Source: Maribacter hydrothermalis (GTDB lineage Bacteria > Bacteroidota > Bacteroidia > Flavobacteriales > Flavobacteriaceae). From it: a stretch of 64,000 bases of DNA. The first letter of the stretch is position 1. Each line of letters begins with the position of its first letter. Shown one piece after another: positions 25,173-34,678 of the stretch. A program made the translations under genes and the position numbers. Location of the stretch: NCBI RefSeq assembly GCF_001913155.1, contig NZ_CP018760.1, positions 1,612,001 to 1,676,000 of the forward strand. Direction: 5' to 3'. The notes beneath the pieces were generated by a model. That model ran no database searches, was not told the DNA's origin, and saw only the letters and a list, made by a program, of their open reading frames with translations.

Positions 25173-26972
25173 ATGCGCTATGTACTGTTATTTGTCTTCT
25201 TAGGACTTCAATCTATTCTATTATCAGCTCAAATTAACACTTACTCCATTTCATTTGAAAATGCCGTTCATCACGAAGCAATAATAACTGCCAATTTTAA
25301 TTCGCTTTCGTCGGATACCTTATCACTAAGAATGAGCAGGACCTCACCTGGTCGCTATGCCTTACATGAATTTGCAAAGAATGTCTATAATTTAAAAGCA
25401 ACCGATAGTAAAGGTTCCAATCTATCAATAACAAGAACTTCCCCATATGAGTGGAAAGTAAGTGGTCATGATGGTCAAGTAAATATCACCTATACTTTAT
25501 TTGCCAATAGAGGTGATGGCACTTATTCCCAGATTGACGAGACACATGCTCACCTTAATATTCCAGCGACTTTTATGTATGCGCCAATATTGAGCGAAAG
25601 ACCTATAGAAGTCAATTTTAAAAATAGAGATGATTTAAATTGGAAAGTAGCTACTCAATTGCCACATGTAAAAGATAATATGTATAGCGCTCCTAACCTT
25701 TACTATTTTATGGATAGCCCTACAGAGTTAAGTAACCATAAAGTGAGAGAATTTAATGTAGATAATCAAACTATAAAATTAGCATTACACGACCCAGGTA
25801 CAGAAGAGGAAGCCAATACATACTTTGATAAAGTGAAGAAAGTAGTGCTTGCCGAAAAAGATGTATTTGGAGAATTACCGACTTTTGATTTTGGCTCTTA
25901 TACTTTTTTAGCCTGCTATATACCCAATGCCTCCGGTGATGGAATGGAGCATCGTAATTCTACTATTTTAACCAGTACAAGGACTTTGGCGAATGGCGGT
26001 ATGGAAAGCAATATAGGTACTGTATCTCATGAATTTTTTCATAGCTGGAATGTGGAGCGTATTAGACCAAAAACATTAGAGCCCTTTAATTTTGAAGAAG
26101 CAAATATGAGTGGCGCTCTTTGGTTTGCCGAAGGTTTTACTAGTTATTATACCAATTTAATTCTTTGTAGAGTAGGGCTAATTTCTACTGAAGATTATGT
26201 TGAAGGATTAACTGGAACTTTTAATTATGTTTGGAACTCCCCTGCCAGACAATTTTTTAATCCTATAGAAATGAGTTTTCAAGCTCCTTTTGTTGATGCA
26301 GCCACATCTGTAGACCCGGTAAATAGAGAGAATACTTTTATTTCATATTACTCCTATGGCAGTGTATTGGGGCTAGCTCTAGATTTATCTTTAAGACAAA
26401 AAGGGTTAAATCTAGATGACTTTATGAAACAGGTGTGGAATTCCTACGGAAAAACAGAAATACCATATACCATAGAAAATTTGAACGAATCTTTAAATTT
26501 GTATGCCGGCCAACAATTTGGTAATGATTTCTTCACCAACTTTATTCATAAAAGCGAAATGCCTAATTACAATGAACTTTTTAAAGAAGTTGGGGTAATC
26601 ATATCTCAAGACGAACATGCCGCTTATTTCGGAGCTGCTGTATCCATAACGGACGATTTTAATGGTAAAATTCAAAGTAATACTAAAATTGGTAGTCCGG
26701 CATATATTGCTGGGTTAGATAAAGATGATGTTATTACTTCGATAAATGGAGATTCTTTCCCAAACGGAATTCAATTTGATACATTTATTAAAGATGAATT
26801 TAAACCAAAGGATATTCTTTTAATTACATTTTTAAGAGATGGTATAGAAAGAAAAACGGAAGTAACTTTAACATCTGACCCTAACTATTCAATTAGTTTA
26901 GAGGAGAAAAATGGAAAAGCACTTTCAAAAAAAATAGTAAAAGCACGTAAAGATTGGTTAAAAGTTGATTAA
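25173..26972 (+). CDS. Secreted M61-family metallopeptidase with C-terminal PDZ domain
   Basis: 599 residues from the ATG giving MRYVLLFVFLGLQSILLSAQ, a clean signal peptide. An in-frame upstream ATG would add 12 residues before the signal and is less likely. The N-terminal beta domain (about 20-200) is followed by the catalytic domain with HEFFH (H286, E287, H290) and the third ligand glutamate in LWFAEGFTSYY. A PDZ domain occupies about 490-580 (IGSPAYIAGLDKDDVITSINGD). This is the glycyl aminopeptidase (M61) architecture. The protein probably acts in the periplasm or outside. The GNAT gene follows without a gap. Confidence 0.9.
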   Translation: MRYVLLFVFLGLQSILLSAQINTYSISFENAVHHEAIITANFNSLSSDTLSLRMSRTSPGRYALHEFAKNVYNLKATDSKGSNLSITRTSPYEWKVSGHDGQVNITYTLFANRGDGTYSQIDETHAHLNIPATFMYAPILSERPIEVNFKNRDDLNWKVATQLPHVKDNMYSAPNLYYFMDSPTELSNHKVREFNVDNQTIKLALHDPGTEEEANTYFDKVKKVVLAEKDVFGELPTFDFGSYTFLACYIPNASGDGMEHRNSTILTSTRTLANGGMESNIGTVSHEFFHSWNVERIRPKTLEPFNFEEANMSGALWFAEGFTSYYTNLILCRVGLISTEDYVEGLTGTFNYVWNSPARQFFNPIEMSFQAPFVDAATSVDPVNRENTFISYYSYGSVLGLALDLSLRQKGLNLDDFMKQVWNSYGKTEIPYTIENLNESLNLYAGQQFGNDFFTNFIHKSEMPNYNELFKEVGVIISQDEHAAYFGAAVSITDDFNGKIQSNTKIGSPAYIAGLDKDDVITSINGDSFPNGIQFDTFIKDEFKPKDILLITFLRDGIERKTEVTLTSDPNYSISLEEKNGKALSKKIVKARKDWLKVD

Positions 26973-27506
26973 GTGAGTATCATCTACACAACAGCCAAAA
27001 CAACCAATGAGTTGTTACAAATATTGTCCTTACAGGAAAGCAATTTAAAGTCGACTGTTACTGATTCAGAAATGGCTCAAGAAGGTTTCGTAACCGTGCA
27101 TCATAATATAGATATATTAACCAGAATGAATGATGCCTGCGCACATATCATAGCTAAAGATAAAGATAAAGTCGTTGGTTATGCACTTTCAATGACCGAT
27201 GATTTTAAGGACGAAATTTCAGTTTTAAGACCAATGTTTACTGAATTAGAGACCAACAATATTCGAAATTTTATTACTATGGGACAAATATGCGTTGCCA
27301 AAACCCATAGAAAGCAAGGAATATTTAGAGGATTATACGAAGCCATGAAAAAAGCCTCCTATCCAAAATATGATGCTATAATAACTGAAGTAGATGCAAC
27401 TAATAGTCGTTCATTAGGAGCACATTACGCTATTGGTTTTGAAAAATTATATACCTATCATTCTTTAGGTCAAGATTGGGAATTAATTTCTTTGAAGACT
27501 ATATAA
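26973..27506 (+). CDS. GNAT-family N-acetyltransferase
   Basis: 177 residues from a GTG start directly abutting the stop of the M61 gene, so likely translationally coupled. The acetyl-CoA binding motif is CVAKTHRKQGIFRGLYEAM (family Q/RxxGxG/A in the form RKQGIFRG). It is followed by ITEVDATNSRSLGAHYAIGFEKL, the usual motif B. Substrate unknown. Same-strand linkage to an M61 peptidase is noted but does not define function. Confidence 0.85.
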   Translation: MSIIYTTAKTTNELLQILSLQESNLKSTVTDSEMAQEGFVTVHHNIDILTRMNDACAHIIAKDKDKVVGYALSMTDDFKDEISVLRPMFTELETNNIRNFITMGQICVAKTHRKQGIFRGLYEAMKKASYPKYDAIITEVDATNSRSLGAHYAIGFEKLYTYHSLGQDWELISLKTI

Positions 27507-27508
27507 AG

Positions 27509-28051
27509 TTAGTTTTCATAATTATCCAGTTTGTTTTTAATCCACCTATAATTATTTGGTACGGTTGCATCTAACAAGTTAACATGCAATACTTTAGCAA
27601 CACTTTTTCCAAGAAGAAATACTTTTTCCTTATTTTCATTTTTATAAATATTAAAATGTCTGTTGCTTTGATACCATAGATTTACTTCATAGATAAAATT
27701 ACCATCAACCAAAGGTTGTTTAAATACTGAAACATATTCTATTTCAGGTAATTCTTCCCATTTACCGAAATGTATGGGGCCGACACTATACTGAAGTTTA
27801 TATTGTTTTTTATCCAAATCAAAAAGAACATCTTTTACTAATGAAAATGCTAAAGCACCTGGTAATAGGAAAATTATCACCTCAAAAGTGTTAATTCCTT
27901 TCTTTATTACTTCTGAATTAAATGCAATATCAAAATCAATTATTGCAAATAAAAGCAGAGATACAATCGCTGTATAATGAATTGCGGCAATTATCAACTG
28001 CCAAATAGGCCTATTACCTTCTGAAATTATAATGTTCTTTTTAGACACCAC
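27509..28051 (-). CDS. Hypothetical membrane protein with two transmembrane segments
   Basis: 180 residues, unrecognised. It starts at GTG, followed by a second GTG codon; no ATG near the start gives a better N-terminus. Two hydrophobic segments (about 20-42 and 56-76) are followed by a soluble beta-rich domain. That domain contains GPIHFGKWEELPEIEYVSVFKQPL and VNLWYQSNRHFNIYKNENK, reminiscent of PH-like/YdbT domains, although that is weak. It lies just downstream of the atpC terminator and converges with the acetyltransferase gene. Confidence 0.6.
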   Translation of the reverse strand: MVSKKNIIISEGNRPIWQLIIAAIHYTAIVSLLLFAIIDFDIAFNSEVIKKGINTFEVIIFLLPGALAFSLVKDVLFDLDKKQYKLQYSVGPIHFGKWEELPEIEYVSVFKQPLVDGNFIYEVNLWYQSNRHFNIYKNENKEKVFLLGKSVAKVLHVNLLDATVPNNYRWIKNKLDNYEN

Positions 28052-28063
28052 TACTTAAAACGA

Positions 28064-28092
28064 CAAAAGCCATACATATAGTATGGCTTTTG
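28064..28092 (-). terminator. Intrinsic terminator of the atpDC operon
   Basis: A 12-bp perfect inverted repeat (caaaagccatac / gtatggcttttg) with a 5-base loop sits 20 bases after the atpC stop. On the minus strand it is followed by GTCGTTTT. It also lies only 12 bases upstream of the next minus-strand gene. Confidence 0.7.
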
Positions 28093-28112
28093 ATAAATTA
28101 TAAGACTAGTCT

Positions 28113-28391
28113 TTAATCTGCTAGTACAATAACTTTATTATTCTTTAGTTCAATAGTTCCGCTAGAAATTTGTAAAACCGTATTTCCATCTGCATCTTTA
28201 CTAAACCTAGAGGCATACTCCTTATCTAAAGCAATATTCCCCGAAACCTTCACCTTACCTTCTTGTAATAATGATACAATAGGCGCGTGATCTTTTAACA
28301 TTTGAAACTCACCATTAATACCTGGTACAGTAACCGAAGTTACTTCTCCTGCAAATAAGGTTGCTTCTGGTGATACAATTTCTAAATACAT
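28113..28391 (-). CDS. atpC: ATP synthase F1 epsilon subunit (short form)
   Basis: 92 residues, only the N-terminal beta-sandwich of epsilon: MYLEIVSPEATLFAGEVTSVTVPGINGEFQMLKDHAPIVSLL. The C-terminal helical hairpin that can inhibit the enzyme in E. coli is absent, as is usual in Bacteroidota. It follows atpD across 78 bases that contain heptameric repeats. The other ATP synthase genes are not in the window, consistent with the split atp operons known in this phylum. Confidence 0.95.
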   Translation of the reverse strand: MYLEIVSPEATLFAGEVTSVTVPGINGEFQMLKDHAPIVSLLQEGKVKVSGNIALDKEYASRFSKDADGNTVLQISSGTIELKNNKVIVLAD

Positions 28392-28399
28392 ATCTCTTT

Positions 28400-28468
28400 T
28401 AGTTATGAGTTATGAGTTATGAGTTATGAGTTTCAATTCTGAACTCTAAACTCTGAACTCTGAACTTA
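28400..28468. repeat. Heptameric direct repeats in two complementary arms between atpD and atpC
   Basis: Four copies of agttatg (28401-28428, continuing agttt) are followed by four imperfect copies of gaactct (28441-28468). GAGTT in one arm can pair with AACTC in the other at 7-base intervals, giving a periodic imperfect hairpin. It fills nearly the whole 78-base atpD-atpC spacer. Confidence 0.75.
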
Positions 28469-28469
28469 A

Positions 28470-29996
<1,527 letters not shown>

Positions 29997-30039
29997 TTAC
30001 GTTTAATATAACCTTAAAAATGCTCTCATTTTCAGGCTG

Positions 30040-30047
30040 CAAAGATA
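30040..30047 (-). promoter_or_regulatory. Flavobacterial -7 promoter element of atpDC
   Basis: The minus strand reads TATCTTTG, an exact TAnnTTTG match 62 bases upstream of the atpD ATG. No clear -33 TTG at the usual spacing. Confidence 0.5.
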
Positions 30048-30095
30048 TGGTATTCAGTTTTAAAGAAAAATTGTTTTTTCGGTTTTTTACAAAAG

Positions 30096-30124
30096 TTAAA
30101 AGGTGCCTATTGAGCACCTTTTAA
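30096..30124 (-). terminator. Intrinsic terminator after the SGNH lipoprotein gene
   Basis: An 11-bp perfect inverted repeat (ttaaaaggtgc / gcaccttttaa) with a 7-base loop begins 21 bases after the stop. It is followed by T-rich sequence on the minus strand. Confidence 0.75.
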
Positions 30125-30145
30125 TTCTTATTAATTAATCTTGTT

Positions 30146-31678
30146 TTATTGAAGTGCCGGAGAATAATTTGTTGGATAATCCCCTACGTTTAATAAGTTA
30201 CCTGATGCCTCAAAATTTGAACCATAGGTTACATCAATTGCTTTCATAAATTCATTAGCCAATAAGGAATACCCCCTTGCCGTAGGATGCACCCCATCTA
30301 AAGAAAATGCACTACCCATGACCAAATTTGAGGTTAATGTAAAGTCGCCGCTAGTAATACCTCCATTTGCCAGTTGGTTTAACAAAGAATTTGCATCAAC
30401 CAACGCTAATCCTGCTTGACTAGCAGCAGTTGCTATAATCTGATTAAATGCCGCGGTGGCTACTGCTATTTCTTCTTGCTCACTTGGCAAAAGCACCCAC
30501 TTATCGGCTAATGGTATTGCAACACCATTTACAGATAAAGGATTGCCAGGAACCGCCAATGTCCCTATAAAACTTGAAGCCGGCAATACTAACAAATCAG
30601 CAGCTGTTGCTTGTCTAATTTGAGGTAGTGCAGCAAAAGCTGGATTGATTGCTCCTAAATTTGTTAACGTTTCATCTTCAATTACTACAGCATTCCCTGC
30701 ACCTGCTACAAAACTAATTGTTCTAGCATCCACCTCTTCTTGTGTTAGCAGACCTGTACCTGCCAAAGCAGCGAATGCCGCTTGCAATCCACCATTATAT
30801 GCAGCATAAGCTCCATTTACGGCAGCCGCTGTTGCTGCATCTAAAGGAACAGGATTATGCGGTACTGTTGTAAAATGTGGAATATCCACTACATTAGGAA
30901 TATTCGCAACTACTCCCTTTGCGCCACCTGCTGTCAATGTAGCTATTAATGCCCCATAACTACCATCAAAACCAACACCTGGAACTCCCGATACTGGTGT
31001 AATAGGATTGGTGCCATCACCTCCCGATGTAGCGTATCCCAAGACATCATTATTTCCTATCCATAGCGAGAAAAAACTTGGCGCCTGACTTGCAGCCATT
31101 TGCAATACACTAATGTCCGGTGTAGAACCTGTCATCCTAACAAAGTACGGATTTGCAAGACCTAATTGTACATTAGAAATATTCCCATAACCTGGTGCTA
31201 ACAAATGAAAGCTTTTTGCTCCAGGAACACCCAAATTATTAAAAGGACCAGTTGGATTGTTTAACGCAATATCTGTTGATACGGTTACGGAGCCTATAAC
31301 TGACTCTAATGGAACAGGACCAGCGCCACCAAAAACTAATCTTGGGTCTTGAATTCTAGTACCTGCTAAAGCTAGTCCACCAAAATTATCACTTGTTAAT
31401 GGCTGCACAAAATTACCGCCACCTACAAGACTAAATTTTTGCGATAACAAATTAGGCAATGATAAGGTTTGGCTAGCTTGAAATAATGCGCCATCTGTAA
31501 AACCCGCCGTTAAAGAATTACCTAAAGCTACGTAATTAGAAAAATCAGCTGATCCAGCACTTAATGCCGGAAGCTCTTCAGCCATTACTACAGGATTTAG
31601 GTCAACATCTATAGGGTCATTACAAGCTGTAAAAGCCAAGATACCCAAAGAAATGTATATATATTTTAAGTTTTTCAT
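30146..31678 (-). CDS. SGNH/GDSL-type hydrolase lipoprotein
   Basis: 510 residues. A lipoprotein signal peptide with lipobox FTAC places the lipidated cysteine at C19. Block I is VALGNSLTAGFTDG with nucleophile S55 (the usual GDS is GNS). A block III-like WIGNND and block V DGVHPTARGYSLLANEF supply the Asn, Asp and His of an SGNH esterase. Between these blocks are long Ala/Gly-rich stretches, making the protein twice the usual size. It follows a TonB-dependent receptor gene by 20 bases and is likely its outer-membrane partner. Substrate unknown; ester-bearing lipids or acylated glycans are possible. Confidence 0.83.
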   Translation of the reverse strand: MKNLKYIYISLGILAFTACNDPIDVDLNPVVMAEELPALSAGSADFSNYVALGNSLTAGFTDGALFQASQTLSLPNLLSQKFSLVGGGNFVQPLTSDNFGGLALAGTRIQDPRLVFGGAGPVPLESVIGSVTVSTDIALNNPTGPFNNLGVPGAKSFHLLAPGYGNISNVQLGLANPYFVRMTGSTPDISVLQMAASQAPSFFSLWIGNNDVLGYATSGGDGTNPITPVSGVPGVGFDGSYGALIATLTAGGAKGVVANIPNVVDIPHFTTVPHNPVPLDAATAAAVNGAYAAYNGGLQAAFAALAGTGLLTQEEVDARTISFVAGAGNAVVIEDETLTNLGAINPAFAALPQIRQATAADLLVLPASSFIGTLAVPGNPLSVNGVAIPLADKWVLLPSEQEEIAVATAAFNQIIATAASQAGLALVDANSLLNQLANGGITSGDFTLTSNLVMGSAFSLDGVHPTARGYSLLANEFMKAIDVTYGSNFEASGNLLNVGDYPTNYSPALQ

Positions 31679-31698
31679 TTCAACTTTATATTTTAAAA

Positions 31699-34485
31699 TT
31701 AGTTGTTAATTGTCCATGATAAGTAGTACATAGAGCCAATATATCCTGTACCAAATGCAGTATAGTACTCTTTACCAGTAAGGTTTGTACCTCCTAATTT
31801 AAATGAAGATTTAATGCTTGGCACTTCATAGTTAATTTGTGCATCAACTACATGAAATTCTGGAATTACACCATTTCCGAAAGTAGCCTCCCAAAAATAA
31901 TCATCACTAAATCTATAAGAAACATTAAATCCGAAATTATTGAATAACTGCTCATTTCCAAAAGATGCTTTGAACTTATGTTCTGGAGTGTTGAAATTCA
32001 ACATCACGTCCGGGTTTGCATCACGGTCAAAATCAAGTTTTGTATATGTATAACTACCGTCTAAATCAAAATTACCAAGCACCTTCATACTAAGTCCTAA
32101 AGAAGCTCCATATGAATTAACATTTGCATCGGTATTTGTATACGCACTATAGGCCTGAAAATCATTATTTGCAATTGCAGCAACCGATAGTGAGCCATCA
32201 CCAACTGTACCGTAATAAGGCGCAACTACTACTTCTTGAGATATAAAGTCCTCATAGCTATTGTAGTAGGTGCTAAAATCGATTACCAATTTTTCAACTT
32301 TACCTCGATACCCTATTTCAAAAGAAGTAACTTTTTCAGGATTTATTATGTCTGGATTAGCTATTTCTAATACAGCAGGATTTCCAGTTTCACCTAATTC
32401 AGTTACTGATGCTAGAGTGTACGAATTGTTATATGCAACAGCCCCTGTTTGTGTAATTGTTGCAGGTTGACCTAGTAGTTGACCCCCTCCACTTACGTCT
32501 AAAGGAGCAGTAACATATCGATCTAAATTATCCGGCGCCGAACCAACTAAAATTGCTCTACCAGCATCTAAGCCAATAAATAAATCTTGAGTTGTAGGGT
32601 TTCTAAAGCCTGTTTGTGCCGAAGCTCTAATATTATGATTCCTGTTTAATGTAAAACCAGCTGACAACCTTGGAGAAAAGAACCCATCAAAAAATTCAGA
32701 CTTATCGTATCGGATAGAACCTGTTAATTTTAAACTTTTTTCACCTTCGAACGGAAGTGATTTTTGAATTTGAGAATAAACCCCAAATTCCGAATAGTTA
32801 ATTGCACCGTCATAATCTGTATATATAGTTCCAGCAGAATTTAGACTATATTCTCTAAAAGAACCACCTACTTGAATTTCTGCCCAATCAATCAAATGAC
32901 TAAAATTATAGTTTCCATCTGCATGATAGTATTTTGACGCATCTTGAAATTTAGAACCAGTTGCTAAATTTGGATCATTTATACTTCTATTAAATGCAGC
33001 TTGAAATTCTGGTGTTCCAGGTAAAAACCTACCAGTTTCTGCTTGTGCTCTAGCTGCTGCATGAGCTTGAGCATCAGTTGCACCAGACAACGTTGCCGTT
33101 ACATATGCACCGGTATATTCACCAAACCAAGTATTATCATCTTTCCAAGCTCTATTAATATTGATTCCAGTAAAAACCATATCATAAGAATTACCAGCTT
33201 TATCACCTACAACATATCCTCTAACAAAAAAATTGTCGTTCTTAATTTCTAACTTATGTTGTTCTTGAAAGAAACCTGCAATATTGTATCTATTAGTACC
33301 TTGATATATAGTATTACCCGTACCAACTTTACCTACATAAGAAAGTTCTAAACTATTATCTTCAATTGGCCTGTAGTATAATCCCCAATCTGCCTTAATA
33401 CTTTCTGCATTATAATTGGTAAGGTCTCTTTCGTTATAGCCCGTTCTACTTACTATTTGAGAAGGAACCAAAGCATTAGCTCCAGCAGGTAAAACACCTA
33501 ATCCTTCAAGAGTTAAAGCCACACCTTTAATATCGGTAGAAACCTCATCGCCATAAACGTTTATACCATCATAGTTTAAGTCTGCTCTTGTTCCACCGGG
33601 AGTTGTTTTGTCAACCTCACTGGTAGCAGCCCAATCCGTACCTTTTAAATAGCCGAAATTAACTTTAGCTGCAAATTTATCACTGAATTTATGTGCTGCT
33701 CTTATACCTACATCGGTATAGGAATTATCACCAGCAGATTCTTGTGAAGTTATCCCTTGCTTTATAGAAACGCTAATACCTTCGTAGTCAAATGGACTTT
33801 TACTACGCATAAATAAAATACCATTAAAGGCATTTGCCCCATATAGTGCTGATGATGCTCCAGGTAGTAATTCTACACTTAACACATCAGTCTCTACCAT
33901 ACCCACTAAGTTTCCTATTGGGAAGTTAAGTGCAGGTGTAGAGTTATCCATGCCATCTACCAACTGCATAAAACGTGTATTTGCAAAAGATGCAAAACCT
34001 CTAGTGTTGACAGATTTAAAAGTTAAACTGTTGGTGTTTACATCCACTCCTTTTAAGTTCTCCAATCCGCCATAAAAATCTGCCGCTGTCGTGTTCTTAA
34101 TTTCAGAAAGACCTATTCTTTCTACCGTAACTGGAGATTCAAAAATACGTTCTGGGGTTCTAGAAGCTGAAATTACAACTTCATCTAAAAAAGTTTGTGA
34201 CTCATTTAAAATTATAGTCAAAGTTTGATTATTGCCCGTAACAGATTGTGTATTACTGGTATACCCAATACTGGAAATCTCAATTTTAAATGGTGGAACT
34301 TCAGATGTTTCTAAATTGAAATTACCGTCAAAATCGGATACTGTTCCAATGGTTGTGCCAACGATAACGATATTGGCCCCGGGGATAGGCTCGTTGTTTT
34401 GGTCAACAACATTACCATTGATATTGGTTTGGGAAAACCCAAAAGTACCAATAGCCATCAATGCTAAAAGTAGTATTGCTCTCAT
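31699..34485 (-). CDS. TonB-dependent outer-membrane receptor with N-terminal carboxypeptidase-regulatory-like domain
   Basis: 928 residues. It has a signal peptide (about 1-18, ending GFSQ), then a CarboxypepD_reg-like beta-sandwich (about 20-105; INGNVVDQNNEPIPGANIVIVG). The plug domain spans about 110-240 (DEVVISASRTPERIFESPVTVERI and VLSVELLPGASSALYGANAFNGIL). A 22-strand barrel reaches an unusually short aromatic C-terminus (YYLSWTINN). The protein imports an unidentified substrate using TonB energy. It is paired with the SGNH lipoprotein downstream rather than with a SusD-like protein. Confidence 0.93.
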   Translation of the reverse strand: MRAILLLALMAIGTFGFSQTNINGNVVDQNNEPIPGANIVIVGTTIGTVSDFDGNFNLETSEVPPFKIEISSIGYTSNTQSVTGNNQTLTIILNESQTFLDEVVISASRTPERIFESPVTVERIGLSEIKNTTAADFYGGLENLKGVDVNTNSLTFKSVNTRGFASFANTRFMQLVDGMDNSTPALNFPIGNLVGMVETDVLSVELLPGASSALYGANAFNGILFMRSKSPFDYEGISVSIKQGITSQESAGDNSYTDVGIRAAHKFSDKFAAKVNFGYLKGTDWAATSEVDKTTPGGTRADLNYDGINVYGDEVSTDIKGVALTLEGLGVLPAGANALVPSQIVSRTGYNERDLTNYNAESIKADWGLYYRPIEDNSLELSYVGKVGTGNTIYQGTNRYNIAGFFQEQHKLEIKNDNFFVRGYVVGDKAGNSYDMVFTGININRAWKDDNTWFGEYTGAYVTATLSGATDAQAHAAARAQAETGRFLPGTPEFQAAFNRSINDPNLATGSKFQDASKYYHADGNYNFSHLIDWAEIQVGGSFREYSLNSAGTIYTDYDGAINYSEFGVYSQIQKSLPFEGEKSLKLTGSIRYDKSEFFDGFFSPRLSAGFTLNRNHNIRASAQTGFRNPTTQDLFIGLDAGRAILVGSAPDNLDRYVTAPLDVSGGGQLLGQPATITQTGAVAYNNSYTLASVTELGETGNPAVLEIANPDIINPEKVTSFEIGYRGKVEKLVIDFSTYYNSYEDFISQEVVVAPYYGTVGDGSLSVAAIANNDFQAYSAYTNTDANVNSYGASLGLSMKVLGNFDLDGSYTYTKLDFDRDANPDVMLNFNTPEHKFKASFGNEQLFNNFGFNVSYRFSDDYFWEATFGNGVIPEFHVVDAQINYEVPSIKSSFKLGGTNLTGKEYYTAFGTGYIGSMYYLSWTINN

Positions 34486-34625
34486 TCTTAATTAAAGTTT
34501 AAAATTAGTTGGTGCTGAAGATACATATTATTTTATACGGATTATAGTAATTTGAAAAAAATTATGCATGCATAGTATTATTCTCATAATTATAGACCAT
34601 AAAAACTGAGTTTTATGCAATACAA

Positions 34626-34659
34626 AAAGGGGGATGTAAACTTTTTTACATCCCCCTTT
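34626..34659 (-). terminator. Strong intrinsic terminator of glmS
   Basis: A 15-bp perfect inverted repeat (aaagggggatgtaaa / tttacatccccctttt) with a 4-base loop lies 20 bases after the glmS stop. The minus strand continues TTTTTG. Confidence 0.88.
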
Positions 34660-34678
34660 ATTAATTTATATTAAATAA

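Noticed and set aside
28400..28468. Heptamer array considered as a CRISPR or phage attachment site
   Set aside because: Units are 7 bases without spacers, and no cas, integrase or tRNA genes are nearby.
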